From NCBI GenBank assembly GCA_964632945.1, contig CAZWCX010000070.1:1-38938 (forward strand): DNA of 38,938 nt, in the 5' to 3' direction. Below are positions 15,950 to 24,253 of the stretch, piece after piece (the stretch's first letter is position 1; every line of letters starts with the position of its first letter). Position numbers and translations under genes: made by a program. Source of the DNA: CAZWCX01 sp964632945 (lineage in GTDB: Bacteria > Planctomycetota > MHYJ01 > WSZJ01 > CAZWCX01). The notes beneath the pieces were generated by a model. The model was not told the DNA's origin. It saw only the letters and a program-made list of their open reading frames with translations, and searched no databases.

Positions 15950-16014
15950 GCCCCGGGCACGGATGTCCGGGGCGAGAGTTGTACCTGACTCAGCCTTTCT
16001 ATCATGGAGGATGG
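15950..16014 (+). promoter_or_regulatory. Two CsrA-type binding hairpins, flagellin 2 leader
   Basis: Hairpin 15950-15973 has an uninterrupted 10-bp stem (GCCCCGGGCA with TGTCCGGGGC, one G-U pair) capped by a CGGA tetraloop at 15960-15963. The second site CTATC (15999-16003)/GATGG (16010-16014) exposes ATGGAG and includes the ribosome binding site at 16006-16011. The loop is kept as NGGA although most stem bases differ from those of flagellin 1. Confidence 0.8.
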
Positions 16015-16016
16015 AA

Positions 16017-17522
16017 ATGGGGCTGCGAATCAACAACAACATCAGCGCATTCCGGGCGCTCCGGAACCTCCGGATCAACGACCGGAATCAGGCCTCGAGC
16101 CTGGAGCGCCTTTCGACGGGCCTGAGCATCAATCGGGCCTCCGACAATCCGTCAGGTTTGGTCATTTCCGAACAGCTCCGCGCCCAGATCAGTTCCCTCA
16201 AGCAGGCCGTGGACAATACCCAGACGGCCTCCGGATTGATTTCGACGGCGGAAGCGGCGTTGCAGGAAGTGTCCGATCTGCTGGTCGGGATCCAGGATTC
16301 GGTCGTCTTCGCGTTGAACGAAGGCGGTGCGAGTCCGGAACAGGTGGCGGCGGAGCAGGCCTCGGTCGACTCCGCGATTGCCGCCATTACCCGCATTGCC
16401 AACACCACGCGGTATGCCAACCGCAGTTTGTTGAACGGGGCCTCGGACTTCCAAACTTCGGCGGTCCACTCCCTGGTCGACGACCTGCATGTGCGTCGGT
16501 TCGAATTCTCTCCCAGCGTGAGCACCGCGACGCCGACGTATTCCGTGACGGTGGCTCCCGAGCGGCGGGCGATCACGATTTTTGCGACGGCGTCCGGGAC
16601 GACGACCCTTCGCATCACGGGGAGCCGTGGGACCGCCGACATCACCGTCGCGAGCGGTACCGAAGACATGGCGCTCGCCGATGCCGTCAACTCCGTCCGG
16701 GGTGTGACCGGCGTCTTCGTGGACACGTCCTTTTCGATCTGGACGGCGCTGGCCGAGGAGTTCGGCACCCAGGAGTTGGCCGACATCAAGGTCATCAGCG
16801 GGACCTTGATCGACAAGGGGGCGGCGCCCCCCACAACCGCAGGAATGTCCCGCGCCGTGTTCAACGCCGGCGTCGACGGCGTCGTCTCGATCAACGGAAA
16901 CGCATTTACGGGTAATGGGAGGCACTTCAACGTCCAAACCGCCACCCTCGAGGCGTCGTTCTCGATCTCACCGACCGGCGGTCCGAGTCCGATGATCGGC
17001 CCGGGTCCGTTCGGTCCCACGCCGCTGTTCACGGTGGAGAAAAGCGGTCTCCAGTTCCAGTTGGGGACCAAGGCGGCAGCGACGGACTCGCTTCGTTTGG
17101 GTATCCAGTCCGTCTCCGCCTCCACTCTGGGGGCGGATCTCATTCCGGATCCCATCGCGGATCCCGCCGCCTCGCTGGGTACGATGCAATTCGGATTCCT
17201 CGAGAGTTTGAAAACGGGCGGGGCGAACGATCTGGACAGCAATCCGGGGAACGCGCGGAAGATCATCGACAAGGCCATCAACCAGGTGGCTTCCCTCCGC
17301 GGATACCTGGGGGCGGTCCAGTCCCAGACGCTCGAGCCCAACATCGACTCGCTGGGGATCGCGATCGAGAACCTGGTCGCCGCGGAAAGCTCGATCCGGG
17401 ACCTCGATTTCGCAGAGGAGACGGCGAACTTCACCCGGACCCAGATCCTGTTCCAGGCGGGTACGTCGGTGTTGGCGTCGGCCAACCTCATCCCGCAGTC
17501 GGTGCTGACCCTGCTCCGTTAG
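16017..17522 (+). CDS. Flagellin 2
   Basis: This 501-residue flagellin has the same N- and C-terminal filament-core regions as flagellin 1 but the most divergent middle domain (for example SISPTGGPSPMIGPGPFG near residue 325). GGAGGA precedes the ATG at 16017. Its C-terminal 246 bases (17273-17518) are identical to flagellin 1, while the N-terminal part differs at many synonymous sites. No good sigma-28 box was found upstream, so it may depend on read-through from flagellin 1 or on another promoter. The middle insertion probably faces the filament surface, which would make the three subunits differ in surface chemistry. Confidence 0.95.
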   Translation: MGLRINNNISAFRALRNLRINDRNQASSLERLSTGLSINRASDNPSGLVISEQLRAQISSLKQAVDNTQTASGLISTAEAALQEVSDLLVGIQDSVVFALNEGGASPEQVAAEQASVDSAIAAITRIANTTRYANRSLLNGASDFQTSAVHSLVDDLHVRRFEFSPSVSTATPTYSVTVAPERRAITIFATASGTTTLRITGSRGTADITVASGTEDMALADAVNSVRGVTGVFVDTSFSIWTALAEEFGTQELADIKVISGTLIDKGAAPPTTAGMSRAVFNAGVDGVVSINGNAFTGNGRHFNVQTATLEASFSISPTGGPSPMIGPGPFGPTPLFTVEKSGLQFQLGTKAAATDSLRLGIQSVSASTLGADLIPDPIADPAASLGTMQFGFLESLKTGGANDLDSNPGNARKIIDKAINQVASLRGYLGAVQSQTLEPNIDSLGIAIENLVAAESSIRDLDFAEETANFTRTQILFQAGTSVLASANLIPQSVLTLLR

Positions 17523-17544
17523 TTCCGGAATCGGTCGCCTGCAT

Positions 17545-17561
17545 CGGTTCGGGACGAACCG
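17545..17561 (+). terminator. Small hairpin after flagellin 2
   Basis: CGGTTC (17545-17550) pairs with GAACCG (17556-17561) around GGGAC. It lies 23 nt after the stop codon. No T-run follows, so termination is uncertain. Confidence 0.35.
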
Positions 17562-17804
17562 GGCGCGGGCAACCCCTCCAAGCCGACGGGTGTTTCATGA
17601 CGAGTGTGCGAACCGGCCGAGGCGACGGGCGGAAGTCCTCGGGGTGTCAGGCGGTACCCGCATCTTCGGCGCGGGGGCCGGCCGCTGTCTGCCCGGATGG
17701 GGATGGACCCGGAGGTCAACGGTTCGATCGCATCGGCGATGGTAGCGCAAGCTTAGTCATGGAAACGACTTGCCTTTGCACCGATCGTCACGGGAATTTT
17801 TGGC
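17562..17804. other. Interval before flagellin 3 promoter
   Basis: No gene is supported. A short open frame here lacks a ribosome binding site and family motifs. It shares a TTCATGACGAG block with the interval before flagellin 2. Confidence 0.4.
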
Positions 17805-17832
17805 TCAAGATTGAAGATTGTCGTGCCGATAA
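17805..17832 (+). promoter_or_regulatory. Sigma-28-type promoter of flagellin 3
   Basis: TCAAGATT (17805-17812) and a perfect GCCGATAA (17825-17832) have a 12-bp spacer, the same geometry as flagellin 1. The -35 region includes CTCAAGATTGAAGA, which also occurs in reverse complement in the repeat copy at 38887. Confidence 0.75.
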
Positions 17833-17969
17833 CAGATGCAGAAGGTATTGTGTTGGCAGGCATCCGGATTCTTTCATGAACTCTGAGGGGGTCCTCGAAA
17901 TGAAACCGGGGGCGGAAAGCCGCCACCCGGGGGGAACCGGGGCGCCACGCTAGTGGGGCCCGTTCCCGG

Positions 17970-18038
17970 CCGCTGGAGACACGGATGTCTCGGGCGGTGC
18001 GCCTTCCAAAGCAACAGCCTTTCTGTCATGGAGGATGG
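17970..18038 (+). promoter_or_regulatory. Two CsrA-type binding hairpins, flagellin 3 leader
   Basis: Hairpin 17970-17997 has inner stem GAGACA/TGTCTC, then a G/G mismatch and an outer stem, capped by CGGA at 17982-17985. The inner stem differs from those of flagellins 1 and 2 but still pairs. The second site CTGTC (18023-18027)/GATGG (18034-18038) keeps pairing through a G-U and exposes ATGGAG over the ribosome binding site at 18030-18035. Confidence 0.8.
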
Positions 18039-18040
18039 AT

Positions 18041-19507
18041 ATGGGGCTGCGAATCAACAACAACATCAGTGCCTTCCGAGCGCTTCGGAACCTCCGAATC
18101 AACGACCGGAATCAGGCCTCGAGCCTCGAGCGCCTGTCCACGGGCCTGAGCATCAATCGGGCCTCCGATAACCCCTCCGGATTGGTCATTTCCGAGCAGT
18201 TGCGCGCCCAGATCAGCGCCCTCAAGCAGGCCGTCGACAACACTCAAACGGCTTCCGGGCTGATCGCGACGGCGGACGCCGCGCTGCAGGAAGTGTCCGA
18301 CCTGCTGGTCGGGATCCAGGATTCGGTCGTCTTCGCCCTGAACGAGGGCGGTTCGAGTCCGGAACAGGTGGCGGCGGAGCAGGCCTCGGTCGACTCCGCG
18401 ATTGCCGCCATCTCGCGCATCGCCAACACGACCCGATACGCGGGTCGCGCGCTGCTGAACGGCGCGTCGGACTTCCGCCTGCTGTCGACCACGTCGACGG
18501 GGTTGGACAATCTGACGCTCCGCCAGTTCGAGTTCTCTCCGAGCGTGACCTCGGCCACCGTGGCCGTCACCGTGGGCACGGCGGCCGAGCGTCGGGGCAT
18601 CAGCGCCGGCGGCGCGGTCACCGGGTCGACGGTTCTGCGGATCACGGGCGATCGGGGAACCGCGGACATCACCCTCGCCGGGGGCGCGGCCACGACGGCG
18701 GTCAAGGCCGCGATCAACGCGGTCGCCAACGTCACCGGGGTCTTCGTCTCCGGTACGGGAGCGGCCCAACTCGCGGTGAGCGAGGAATTCGGCAGCAAGC
18801 GGCTGGCCGACATCACCGTCGTGTCCGGTGACTTCGCGGGCGTCACCGCCGGCGGCAAGCGCGGCGTGGGCAACGCGGGCGTGGATGCCGTGGCCAGTAT
18901 CAACGGCAATTCGTTCACGGCCGATGGGCGACAGTTCAGCGTGCAGACGGCCAACCTGAGCGCGTCGTTCGCCGTGGCGCCGGGGACGGCGGCCGCGACG
19001 ACCCTGAGCTTCAAGGTGGAGAAGAGCGGACTGGGATTCCAGATCGGCACCGACGCCGCCGCCACCGACTCGCTCCGGGTCGGCATCCAGTCCGTGTCGT
19101 CCTCCGTGCTGGGCGCAGAGACGATTGCGGACAGCGTTGCCGTCGCAGGGGGCGCTCCGGGCACCACGACGCAATTCGGCTTCCTCGAGAGTTTGAAGAC
19201 GGGTGGGGCGAATGACCTGGACAGCAACCCGGGGAACGCGCGCAAGATCATCGACGCGGCCATCAACCAGGTGGCCGGTCTGCGCGGATTCCTCGGCGCG
19301 GTCCAGTCCCAGACGCTCGAGCCCAACATCGACTCTCTCGGCATCGCGATCGAGAACCTGGTCGCCGCGGAAAGCTCGATCCGGGATCTCGACTTCGCGG
19401 AGGAGACGGCGAACTTCACCCGCACCCAGATCCTGTTCCAGGCGGGTACGTCGGTGTTGGCGTCGGCCAACCTCATCCCGCAGTCGGTTCTGACCCTGCT
19501 CCGGTAA
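18041..19507 (+). CDS. Flagellin 3
   Basis: This 488-residue flagellin shares the core N-terminal and C-terminal regions with the two copies upstream. The stretch at bases 18182-18402 is identical to flagellin 1, but the C-terminal part differs from both others at many synonymous positions (for example NQVAGLRGFLGAVQ versus NQVASLRGYLGAVQ). The ATG at 18041 has GGAGGA 5 nt upstream and aligns with the other two. It has its own sigma-28-type promoter and CsrA-type leader. It is followed by a strong hairpin and then flaG. Confidence 0.95.
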   Translation: MGLRINNNISAFRALRNLRINDRNQASSLERLSTGLSINRASDNPSGLVISEQLRAQISALKQAVDNTQTASGLIATADAALQEVSDLLVGIQDSVVFALNEGGSSPEQVAAEQASVDSAIAAISRIANTTRYAGRALLNGASDFRLLSTTSTGLDNLTLRQFEFSPSVTSATVAVTVGTAAERRGISAGGAVTGSTVLRITGDRGTADITLAGGAATTAVKAAINAVANVTGVFVSGTGAAQLAVSEEFGSKRLADITVVSGDFAGVTAGGKRGVGNAGVDAVASINGNSFTADGRQFSVQTANLSASFAVAPGTAAATTLSFKVEKSGLGFQIGTDAAATDSLRVGIQSVSSSVLGAETIADSVAVAGGAPGTTTQFGFLESLKTGGANDLDSNPGNARKIIDAAINQVAGLRGFLGAVQSQTLEPNIDSLGIAIENLVAAESSIRDLDFAEETANFTRTQILFQAGTSVLASANLIPQSVLTLLR

Positions 19508-19523
19508 CCCAACCTCCGTGCGT

Positions 19524-19553
19524 CCCCTTCCGGCCGATCCGGGCCGGGAGGGG
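19524..19553 (+). terminator. Strong hairpin after flagellin 3
   Basis: CCCCTTCCGGCC (19524-19535) pairs with GGCCGGGAGGGG (19542-19553) through 11 Watson-Crick pairs and one T-G, with a 6-nt loop. TTTT appears only 10 nt further on. It may partly terminate flagellin transcription before flaG. Confidence 0.5.
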
Positions 19554-19586
19554 GCGCCGGAGATCTTTTCGTAAACCAGGTGAGTC

Positions 19587-19976
19587 ATGGCGAACGAGCA
19601 ACAGGCCGTTGCGGCCGCCGGTTTCGCCCGAGAGACGGCGGTCCCCCTGCCCCGAGTCGGACTCGGTTCGGGCACGGCGGCGCCGCGACCGATTCGCACG
19701 GAGAGGGACGTCCCCGCAGTCGAGACCCGACCCGCCGAGGAGACCTCCCAGGTCGATCCGAAGATCCTGCGCCGACAGGTCGACGAGACCCGCAAGCTCG
19801 CGGAATCCTTGAACCTCCGCCTGCGCTTCGGCGTTCGGGAGACGACCGGGGACTTCTATCTGCAGCTCCTCGACTCGCGCAATCAGGTCATCAAGACCGT
19901 CCCGATGGAAGCGCTCCTCGACCTGCGCGAACGGTTGCACGAACAACTCGGGATCTACCTGGACGAGGAAGTGTAG
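19587..19976 (+). CDS. flaG: FlaG-family flagellar protein
   Basis: This 129-residue protein ends in a FlaG domain (residues about 60-128): LNLRLRFGVRETTGDFYLQL, DSRNQVIKTVPMEALLDL and HEQLGIYLDEEV. FlaG proteins are linked to control of filament length and lie next to fliD in many bacteria. The first 55 residues are a variable, probably disordered leader. The fliD start follows after 9 nt, so the two are likely co-translated. AGGTGA precedes the ATG. Confidence 0.9.
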   Translation: MANEQQAVAAAGFARETAVPLPRVGLGSGTAAPRPIRTERDVPAVETRPAEETSQVDPKILRRQVDETRKLAESLNLRLRFGVRETTGDFYLQLLDSRNQVIKTVPMEALLDLRERLHEQLGIYLDEEV

Positions 19977-19985
19977 GAAGAGGCC

Positions 19986-22900
19986 ATGCCCGGCCCCATC
20001 CGGTTCGACGGCGTCATTTCCGGCATAAATTATGCCGGAATCATCGAACAATTCCTCACCGTCGAACGCCTGCCGATCCAGACCATCAAGACCCGGATCG
20101 GCCAGGAGACGCAGCGAAAGACCGCCTATCTCGAAGTCTCGGCCACGCTGCTCGGGCTCAAGGGTGCGACCGACAAGCTGGCGGTGCCGAGCTTTTTCTC
20201 GCGCACGACGGTGAAGTCGTCGCGCGAAGACGTCCTGCTGGCGACCGGGGAGTTCGTCGGCAGCACGGGCGCATTCACGTTTACCTCCGCCCGGTTGGCG
20301 CGCACGCAGCAGGCGGTCTCGTCCGGATTCGCCTCCGCGAGCTCCAAGGTCAGTCCGAACGGGCAGGGGAGCGTGCTGAGGCTGGAGACCGGGAACGGCT
20401 TCGTGGATCGCGTGACGCGACTCTCCGACCTGAACGGCGGTACGGGGGTGGATCGCGGCAAGATCCGGATTACCGACCGGGTGGGCGGGACGGCGATCGT
20501 CGATCTGACCTCCGCGGTGACGGTCCAGGACGTCGTCGACCGCATCAACGGGCAGTCGACGGCGAACGTGCGCGCATCGGTGGCCGGGGACCGGTTGCTG
20601 CTGGAGGACCGGAACGTCACCGCGGCCGGCGGTTCTCTGATCGTCGAGAACGTTGGGGACGACAGCACCGCGACCGATCTGGGCATCGAGGGGACGCGGT
20701 CGGCGGGGGCCGGCGAGACGTTGTCGTTCTTCGGCGGCCAGGTCCAGCGCGTGGCCGGCACGACCCTGCTGCAGACGCTGAACGACGGGCTGGGGGTGCG
20801 GCGGAACGGGGCGGGCAGCGCGGATTTCACGATCACGCGTACGGACGCGACCTCGTTCACCGTCGATCTCGACGAGAACGACACGACGCTCCAGTCGGTG
20901 ATCGACAAGATCAACGCGGCGGGCGGAGGGACGGTGACCGCGGCGATCAACGCGGAAGGGAACGGGCTGGAGCTCGTGGATTCGAGCGGCGGGGGAGGAC
21001 TCCTTTCCGTCGCCACGGCCGGGACCAGCAACGCCGCGCTCGACCTCGGCCTGCTCCAGACGGCGGAGCTCAAGGGGGACGCGGGGGCGGCGGGCGCCAA
21101 CGTGATCCAGGGGGCGCGCCTGATTGCGGGACTCAACAGCATCCTCCGGCGCACGCTCAATGGCGGGTCGTCGGAGTTCCACGCGGACGGAGGACCGTTT
21201 CTCGGCGACCGGACCGGCGTGGGCGACGGCAGCGTGAGCATCACCGATCGCAGCGGGGCCTCGGCGACGATCGACCTGGTCACGCGCAGCTATCGGTCGC
21301 TGGATGCCGCCGCCGCGGCAGGCTCGACCACGCTCGATCTCGACTCGCTCTCCGGGGTCGCGGTGGGGAATCGGATCCGGCTCGTCGACGCCGTGAGCGG
21401 GGCGACCGAGCTGCGCAGCGTGAAGCGCATCGTCGATCCCGGGACCGGGACGATCGAGCTCGATCAGGCGACCACCGTCGCGCTCGGCGCCGGCAGCAAG
21501 GCGATCGCGCAGAACGAGAATCTCACCGACCTGCAAAACCAGTTCCGCAACGCGGTCGGGGTGAAGGTCGACCTGCGCCTCAATCGCCAGGGCACGGGAT
21601 TCCTGCTCGCCGACGTGAGCGGCGGAACCGCCTCGGCGCTGCGGCTTGCCGACGCGGGGGGTGGAAGCGCCGCCGCCGACCTCGGCGTGCGGACGGAGTT
21701 CACCGGCACGGCCGACTCCAGCACGGCGACCACGTTCACCGACGATGCGCTGATCGGACTGCCGGACGACTACTTCAACGGCGCGACCGCCTCGGTCCTG
21801 GCGGGAGGCGTGCCGACCACGCGTTCCGTCCTCGATTTCGACGGCGTGACCGGCAAGGTCACGCTCGCCGGCGCGGCGCTGCCCGGCGCGGTGACCACCT
21901 ACACGCTGGACGCCGTCAATGCGAGCACCTTCACGGGGCGCGACGTGGACGCCCAGTATCTCGGGGAGCGCACGCTCCTCGCCGGCTTGAATCAGGGCGC
22001 GGGCGTCTTTGCCGGCAAGATCCGGATCACCGACACCAACGGAACCGCGTTCAACGTCGACCTCAGCCAGGCGACCGACAACACCATCCTGGCGGTCATT
22101 CGCGACATCAACGGCGCCGCCGGCGCCGCCGGGAGCGGCGTCACGGCCCGCATCAACGACACGGGAGACGGTCTCCTGCTGCTCGATACCACCCCCGGCG
22201 CGGGAACTCTGCGGGTGGAGGAGTCCGGCGGCACCACCGCGCGCGACCTGGGGATCCTGGGGGTCGCGAACGGCGCAACCCCGGATCGCCTGGACGGCTC
22301 CTTCGAACGCACGTTCGCCATCACCGCGACCACCACCGTGCAAAACCTGGTGGATGCCATTCAGGCGTCCGGATTGCCGATCACCGCGACCCTCGTGAAC
22401 GACGGCAGCGGCATCGCGCCCAATCGGATCAGCCTGATCAGCCGGAATTCCGGGTCGTCCGGACGGTTCGGGATCGAGACCGACGTCCGCTCGCTTTCGT
22501 TCGACACGACCTCGCGCGCGGCGGACGCCGTCCTCCTCTACGGCATCGAGGGGTCGGGTTCCGATCCGACGGTCCTGACCAGTTCGACCAACACGTTCCG
22601 GAACGTCGTTCCGGGACTCACCCTCGACCTGGTGTCCACTTCCGCGGATCCGGCGACCGTGACCGTGAATCGGGATCTCAAGGGTGTGGTCGACCAGGTG
22701 CGTCGCCTCGCCTCGAGCTACAACGGATTCGTGGACAAGGTCCGCGAACTCACCCGGTTCGACACCGTCACCGAGGCGAAGGGGATCCTGTTCGGCGACT
22801 CGACGCTCCGCGGGATCGAGCGCAGTCTTGGAAGCCTGCTCTCGTCCCCGGTTCGCGGGATTCCCACCTCCTCCCTGAACACCCTGGCCGAGATCGGCCT

Positions 22901-23645
22901 GCGGTTGGGAAAGACGGGGCGCCTCACCCTCGACGAGGCCACGCTCCAGCAGGCATTGGACACCAGATTCGACGAGGTGAAGGATCTCTTCACCCGCCCC
23001 CGCCGGGTCGAGCCCACCACCCCGCTGAAGGACCTGAACGAAGGCCGTGGGGTGAAGGAGAGCCCGGGCGACGACTTCACCGTGTTCACCCGCAGCGGCG
23101 CCAGCTTCACCGTGGATCTCGCCGGCTCGACCGACATCCAGGGGGTCCTCAACGCCATCAACCTGGCGGCGGGAAACGGCGGCAAGGTCGTGGCCACGAT
23201 CCTGGCCGACGGCACCGGTCTCCAACTGACGGACACCACCGCGCCGACCGGTTCGGACGATTTCAAGGTGACGGCCGTCGGCAGTTCGTCCGCGGCCGCC
23301 GAACTCGGGATACAGTCGAACGTCGGCCCCGCCGTCTCCACTCTGCGCGGACTCGAGCGCCTGCTCCTCCGCGACCCCGGAGCGGCCCCTCGCCTGAGCG
23401 AACGCCTGCTCGCGCTCACCGACGATCCGGGCGGGCCGATTGCCAATCGTACCGAGGGGTTCGACAAGAAAATCAACGGCATGAACGACTCCATCGAGCG
23501 GATCGAGAAGCGGGTCCTGGCGTTGGAACAGCGCTTGGTCCGCCAGTTCACCCAGCTCGAGACGTTCCTCGGCGAAATGGAAAGCACCCGAAACACGCTG
23601 AACAATCAGCTGACGAGATTGCTCGACGGATTCAAGAGGTCGTGA
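19986..23645 (+). CDS. fliD: FliD filament cap protein, oversized
   Basis: FliD caps the growing flagellum and inserts flagellin subunits. The N-terminal domain (about residues 5-105: FDGVISGINYAGIIEQFL, VERLPIQTIKTRI) and the C-terminal domain (from about 894: RDLKGVVDQVRRLASSYNGF, and a closing coiled coil) are typical. The protein is 1219 residues, about twice a usual FliD. The extra length comes from at least four or five Flagellin_IN-like units, each with a LNxGxGV-type start (near 143, 258, 384, 663 and 1012) followed by an ITD-x-VDL strand. The last unit sits inside the C-terminal cap domain. GGAAGAGG precedes the ATG. Confidence 0.9.
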   Translation: MPGPIRFDGVISGINYAGIIEQFLTVERLPIQTIKTRIGQETQRKTAYLEVSATLLGLKGATDKLAVPSFFSRTTVKSSREDVLLATGEFVGSTGAFTFTSARLARTQQAVSSGFASASSKVSPNGQGSVLRLETGNGFVDRVTRLSDLNGGTGVDRGKIRITDRVGGTAIVDLTSAVTVQDVVDRINGQSTANVRASVAGDRLLLEDRNVTAAGGSLIVENVGDDSTATDLGIEGTRSAGAGETLSFFGGQVQRVAGTTLLQTLNDGLGVRRNGAGSADFTITRTDATSFTVDLDENDTTLQSVIDKINAAGGGTVTAAINAEGNGLELVDSSGGGGLLSVATAGTSNAALDLGLLQTAELKGDAGAAGANVIQGARLIAGLNSILRRTLNGGSSEFHADGGPFLGDRTGVGDGSVSITDRSGASATIDLVTRSYRSLDAAAAAGSTTLDLDSLSGVAVGNRIRLVDAVSGATELRSVKRIVDPGTGTIELDQATTVALGAGSKAIAQNENLTDLQNQFRNAVGVKVDLRLNRQGTGFLLADVSGGTASALRLADAGGGSAAADLGVRTEFTGTADSSTATTFTDDALIGLPDDYFNGATASVLAGGVPTTRSVLDFDGVTGKVTLAGAALPGAVTTYTLDAVNASTFTGRDVDAQYLGERTLLAGLNQGAGVFAGKIRITDTNGTAFNVDLSQATDNTILAVIRDINGAAGAAGSGVTARINDTGDGLLLLDTTPGAGTLRVEESGGTTARDLGILGVANGATPDRLDGSFERTFAITATTTVQNLVDAIQASGLPITATLVNDGSGIAPNRISLISRNSGSSGRFGIETDVRSLSFDTTSRAADAVLLYGIEGSGSDPTVLTSSTNTFRNVVPGLTLDLVSTSADPATVTVNRDLKGVVDQVRRLASSYNGFVDKVRELTRFDTVTEAKGILFGDSTLRGIERSLGSLLSSPVRGIPTSSLNTLAEIGLRLGKTGRLTLDEATLQQALDTRFDEVKDLFTRPRRVEPTTPLKDLNEGRGVKESPGDDFTVFTRSGASFTVDLAGSTDIQGVLNAINLAAGNGGKVVATILADGTGLQLTDTTAPTGSDDFKVTAVGSSSAAAELGIQSNVGPAVSTLRGLERLLLRDPGAAPRLSERLLALTDDPGGPIANRTEGFDKKINGMNDSIERIEKRVLALEQRLVRQFTQLETFLGEMESTRNTLNNQLTRLLDGFKRS

Positions 23646-23718
23646 GGAGGTCCGCGCGGGAGGAGAATCCGCCTCCGGCGCGCTGTGAGGGCGGGCGTGA
23701 TGCGCCCGTGACGAGACG

Positions 23719-24180
23719 ATGGCCGACGCCGCCAGCGCACGGTATCTGGAGACCCAGATCCAGACCGCCTCCCCCGATCAGTTGCTGCTCATGCTCTTCG
23801 ACGGGGCGATCCGGTTCTCCGAGCAGGGGAAGGTCCTGCTCCTGGAAAAGGCGTTCGAGCAGAGCAACGCACGCCTGCTCCGCGCGCAGGACATCATGCT
23901 CGAGTTGATGTCGGCCCTCGACACGGGGATCGGCGAGCCGATCTACGGCAACCTGATGGGCCTGTACCGGTTCGTCTGGGAACGGCTGATCGATGCAAAC
24001 GTTCGCCGCGACGCGGCGCCCATCGACGAGTCGCTCAAGATCCTCGCCCTGCTGCGGGAAACCTGGGGCGAAGCGGTCGCCAAGGCGCGCCAGGAGAAGT
24101 CGCCGGGGGCCATGGCCGCCTCGGCGGTCGCGGGCGCAGCATCCGCGGCCCCGCGCGTGGGGATCAGCGTGCAGGGGTAG
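23719..24180 (+). CDS. fliS: FliS, flagellin export chaperone
   Basis: This 153-residue protein carries the FliS signature ARYLETQIQTASPDQLLLML, then LFDGAIRFSEQG and a four-helix-bundle pattern through YRFVWERLIDANVRRD. FliS holds flagellin monomers in the cytoplasm and prevents premature assembly. The last 30 residues are an Ala-rich extension not needed for the fold. The gap to fliD is 73 nt and the ribosome binding site is weak. In FliW systems, free flagellin also releases CsrA, so FliS and FliW compete for the same ligand; this is established in Bacillus, inferred here. Confidence 0.92.
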   Translation: MADAASARYLETQIQTASPDQLLLMLFDGAIRFSEQGKVLLLEKAFEQSNARLLRAQDIMLELMSALDTGIGEPIYGNLMGLYRFVWERLIDANVRRDAAPIDESLKILALLRETWGEAVAKARQEKSPGAMAASAVAGAASAAPRVGISVQG

Positions 24181-24239
24181 CGCCCCGGACGGGGATCGGC
24201 CGCCGCTGCGCGCGCACCCCTGCGACCGCCCGGATTGTT

Positions 24240-24252
24240 CCCCGGCTCGGGG
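24240..24252. terminator. Small hairpin between convergent genes
   Basis: CCCCG GCT CGGGG (24240-24252) lies directly before the stop codon of the convergent protease gene. The stem is short and no T-run follows. Confidence 0.3.
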
Positions 24253-24253
24253 A

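Noticed and set aside
17722..17740. GGTTCGATC-like string resembling a tRNA T-loop
   Set aside because: No matching acceptor, D or anticodon arms were found around it.
17597..17953. Short open frame before flagellin 3
   Set aside because: It has no ribosome binding site or known motif and spans the sigma-28 promoter. It is treated as intergenic.
19473..23225. 1250-codon minus-strand frame opposite fliD
   Set aside because: fliD is clear from FliD_N, FliD_C and Flagellin_IN motifs. The antisense frame is an artefact of GC-rich codon usage.
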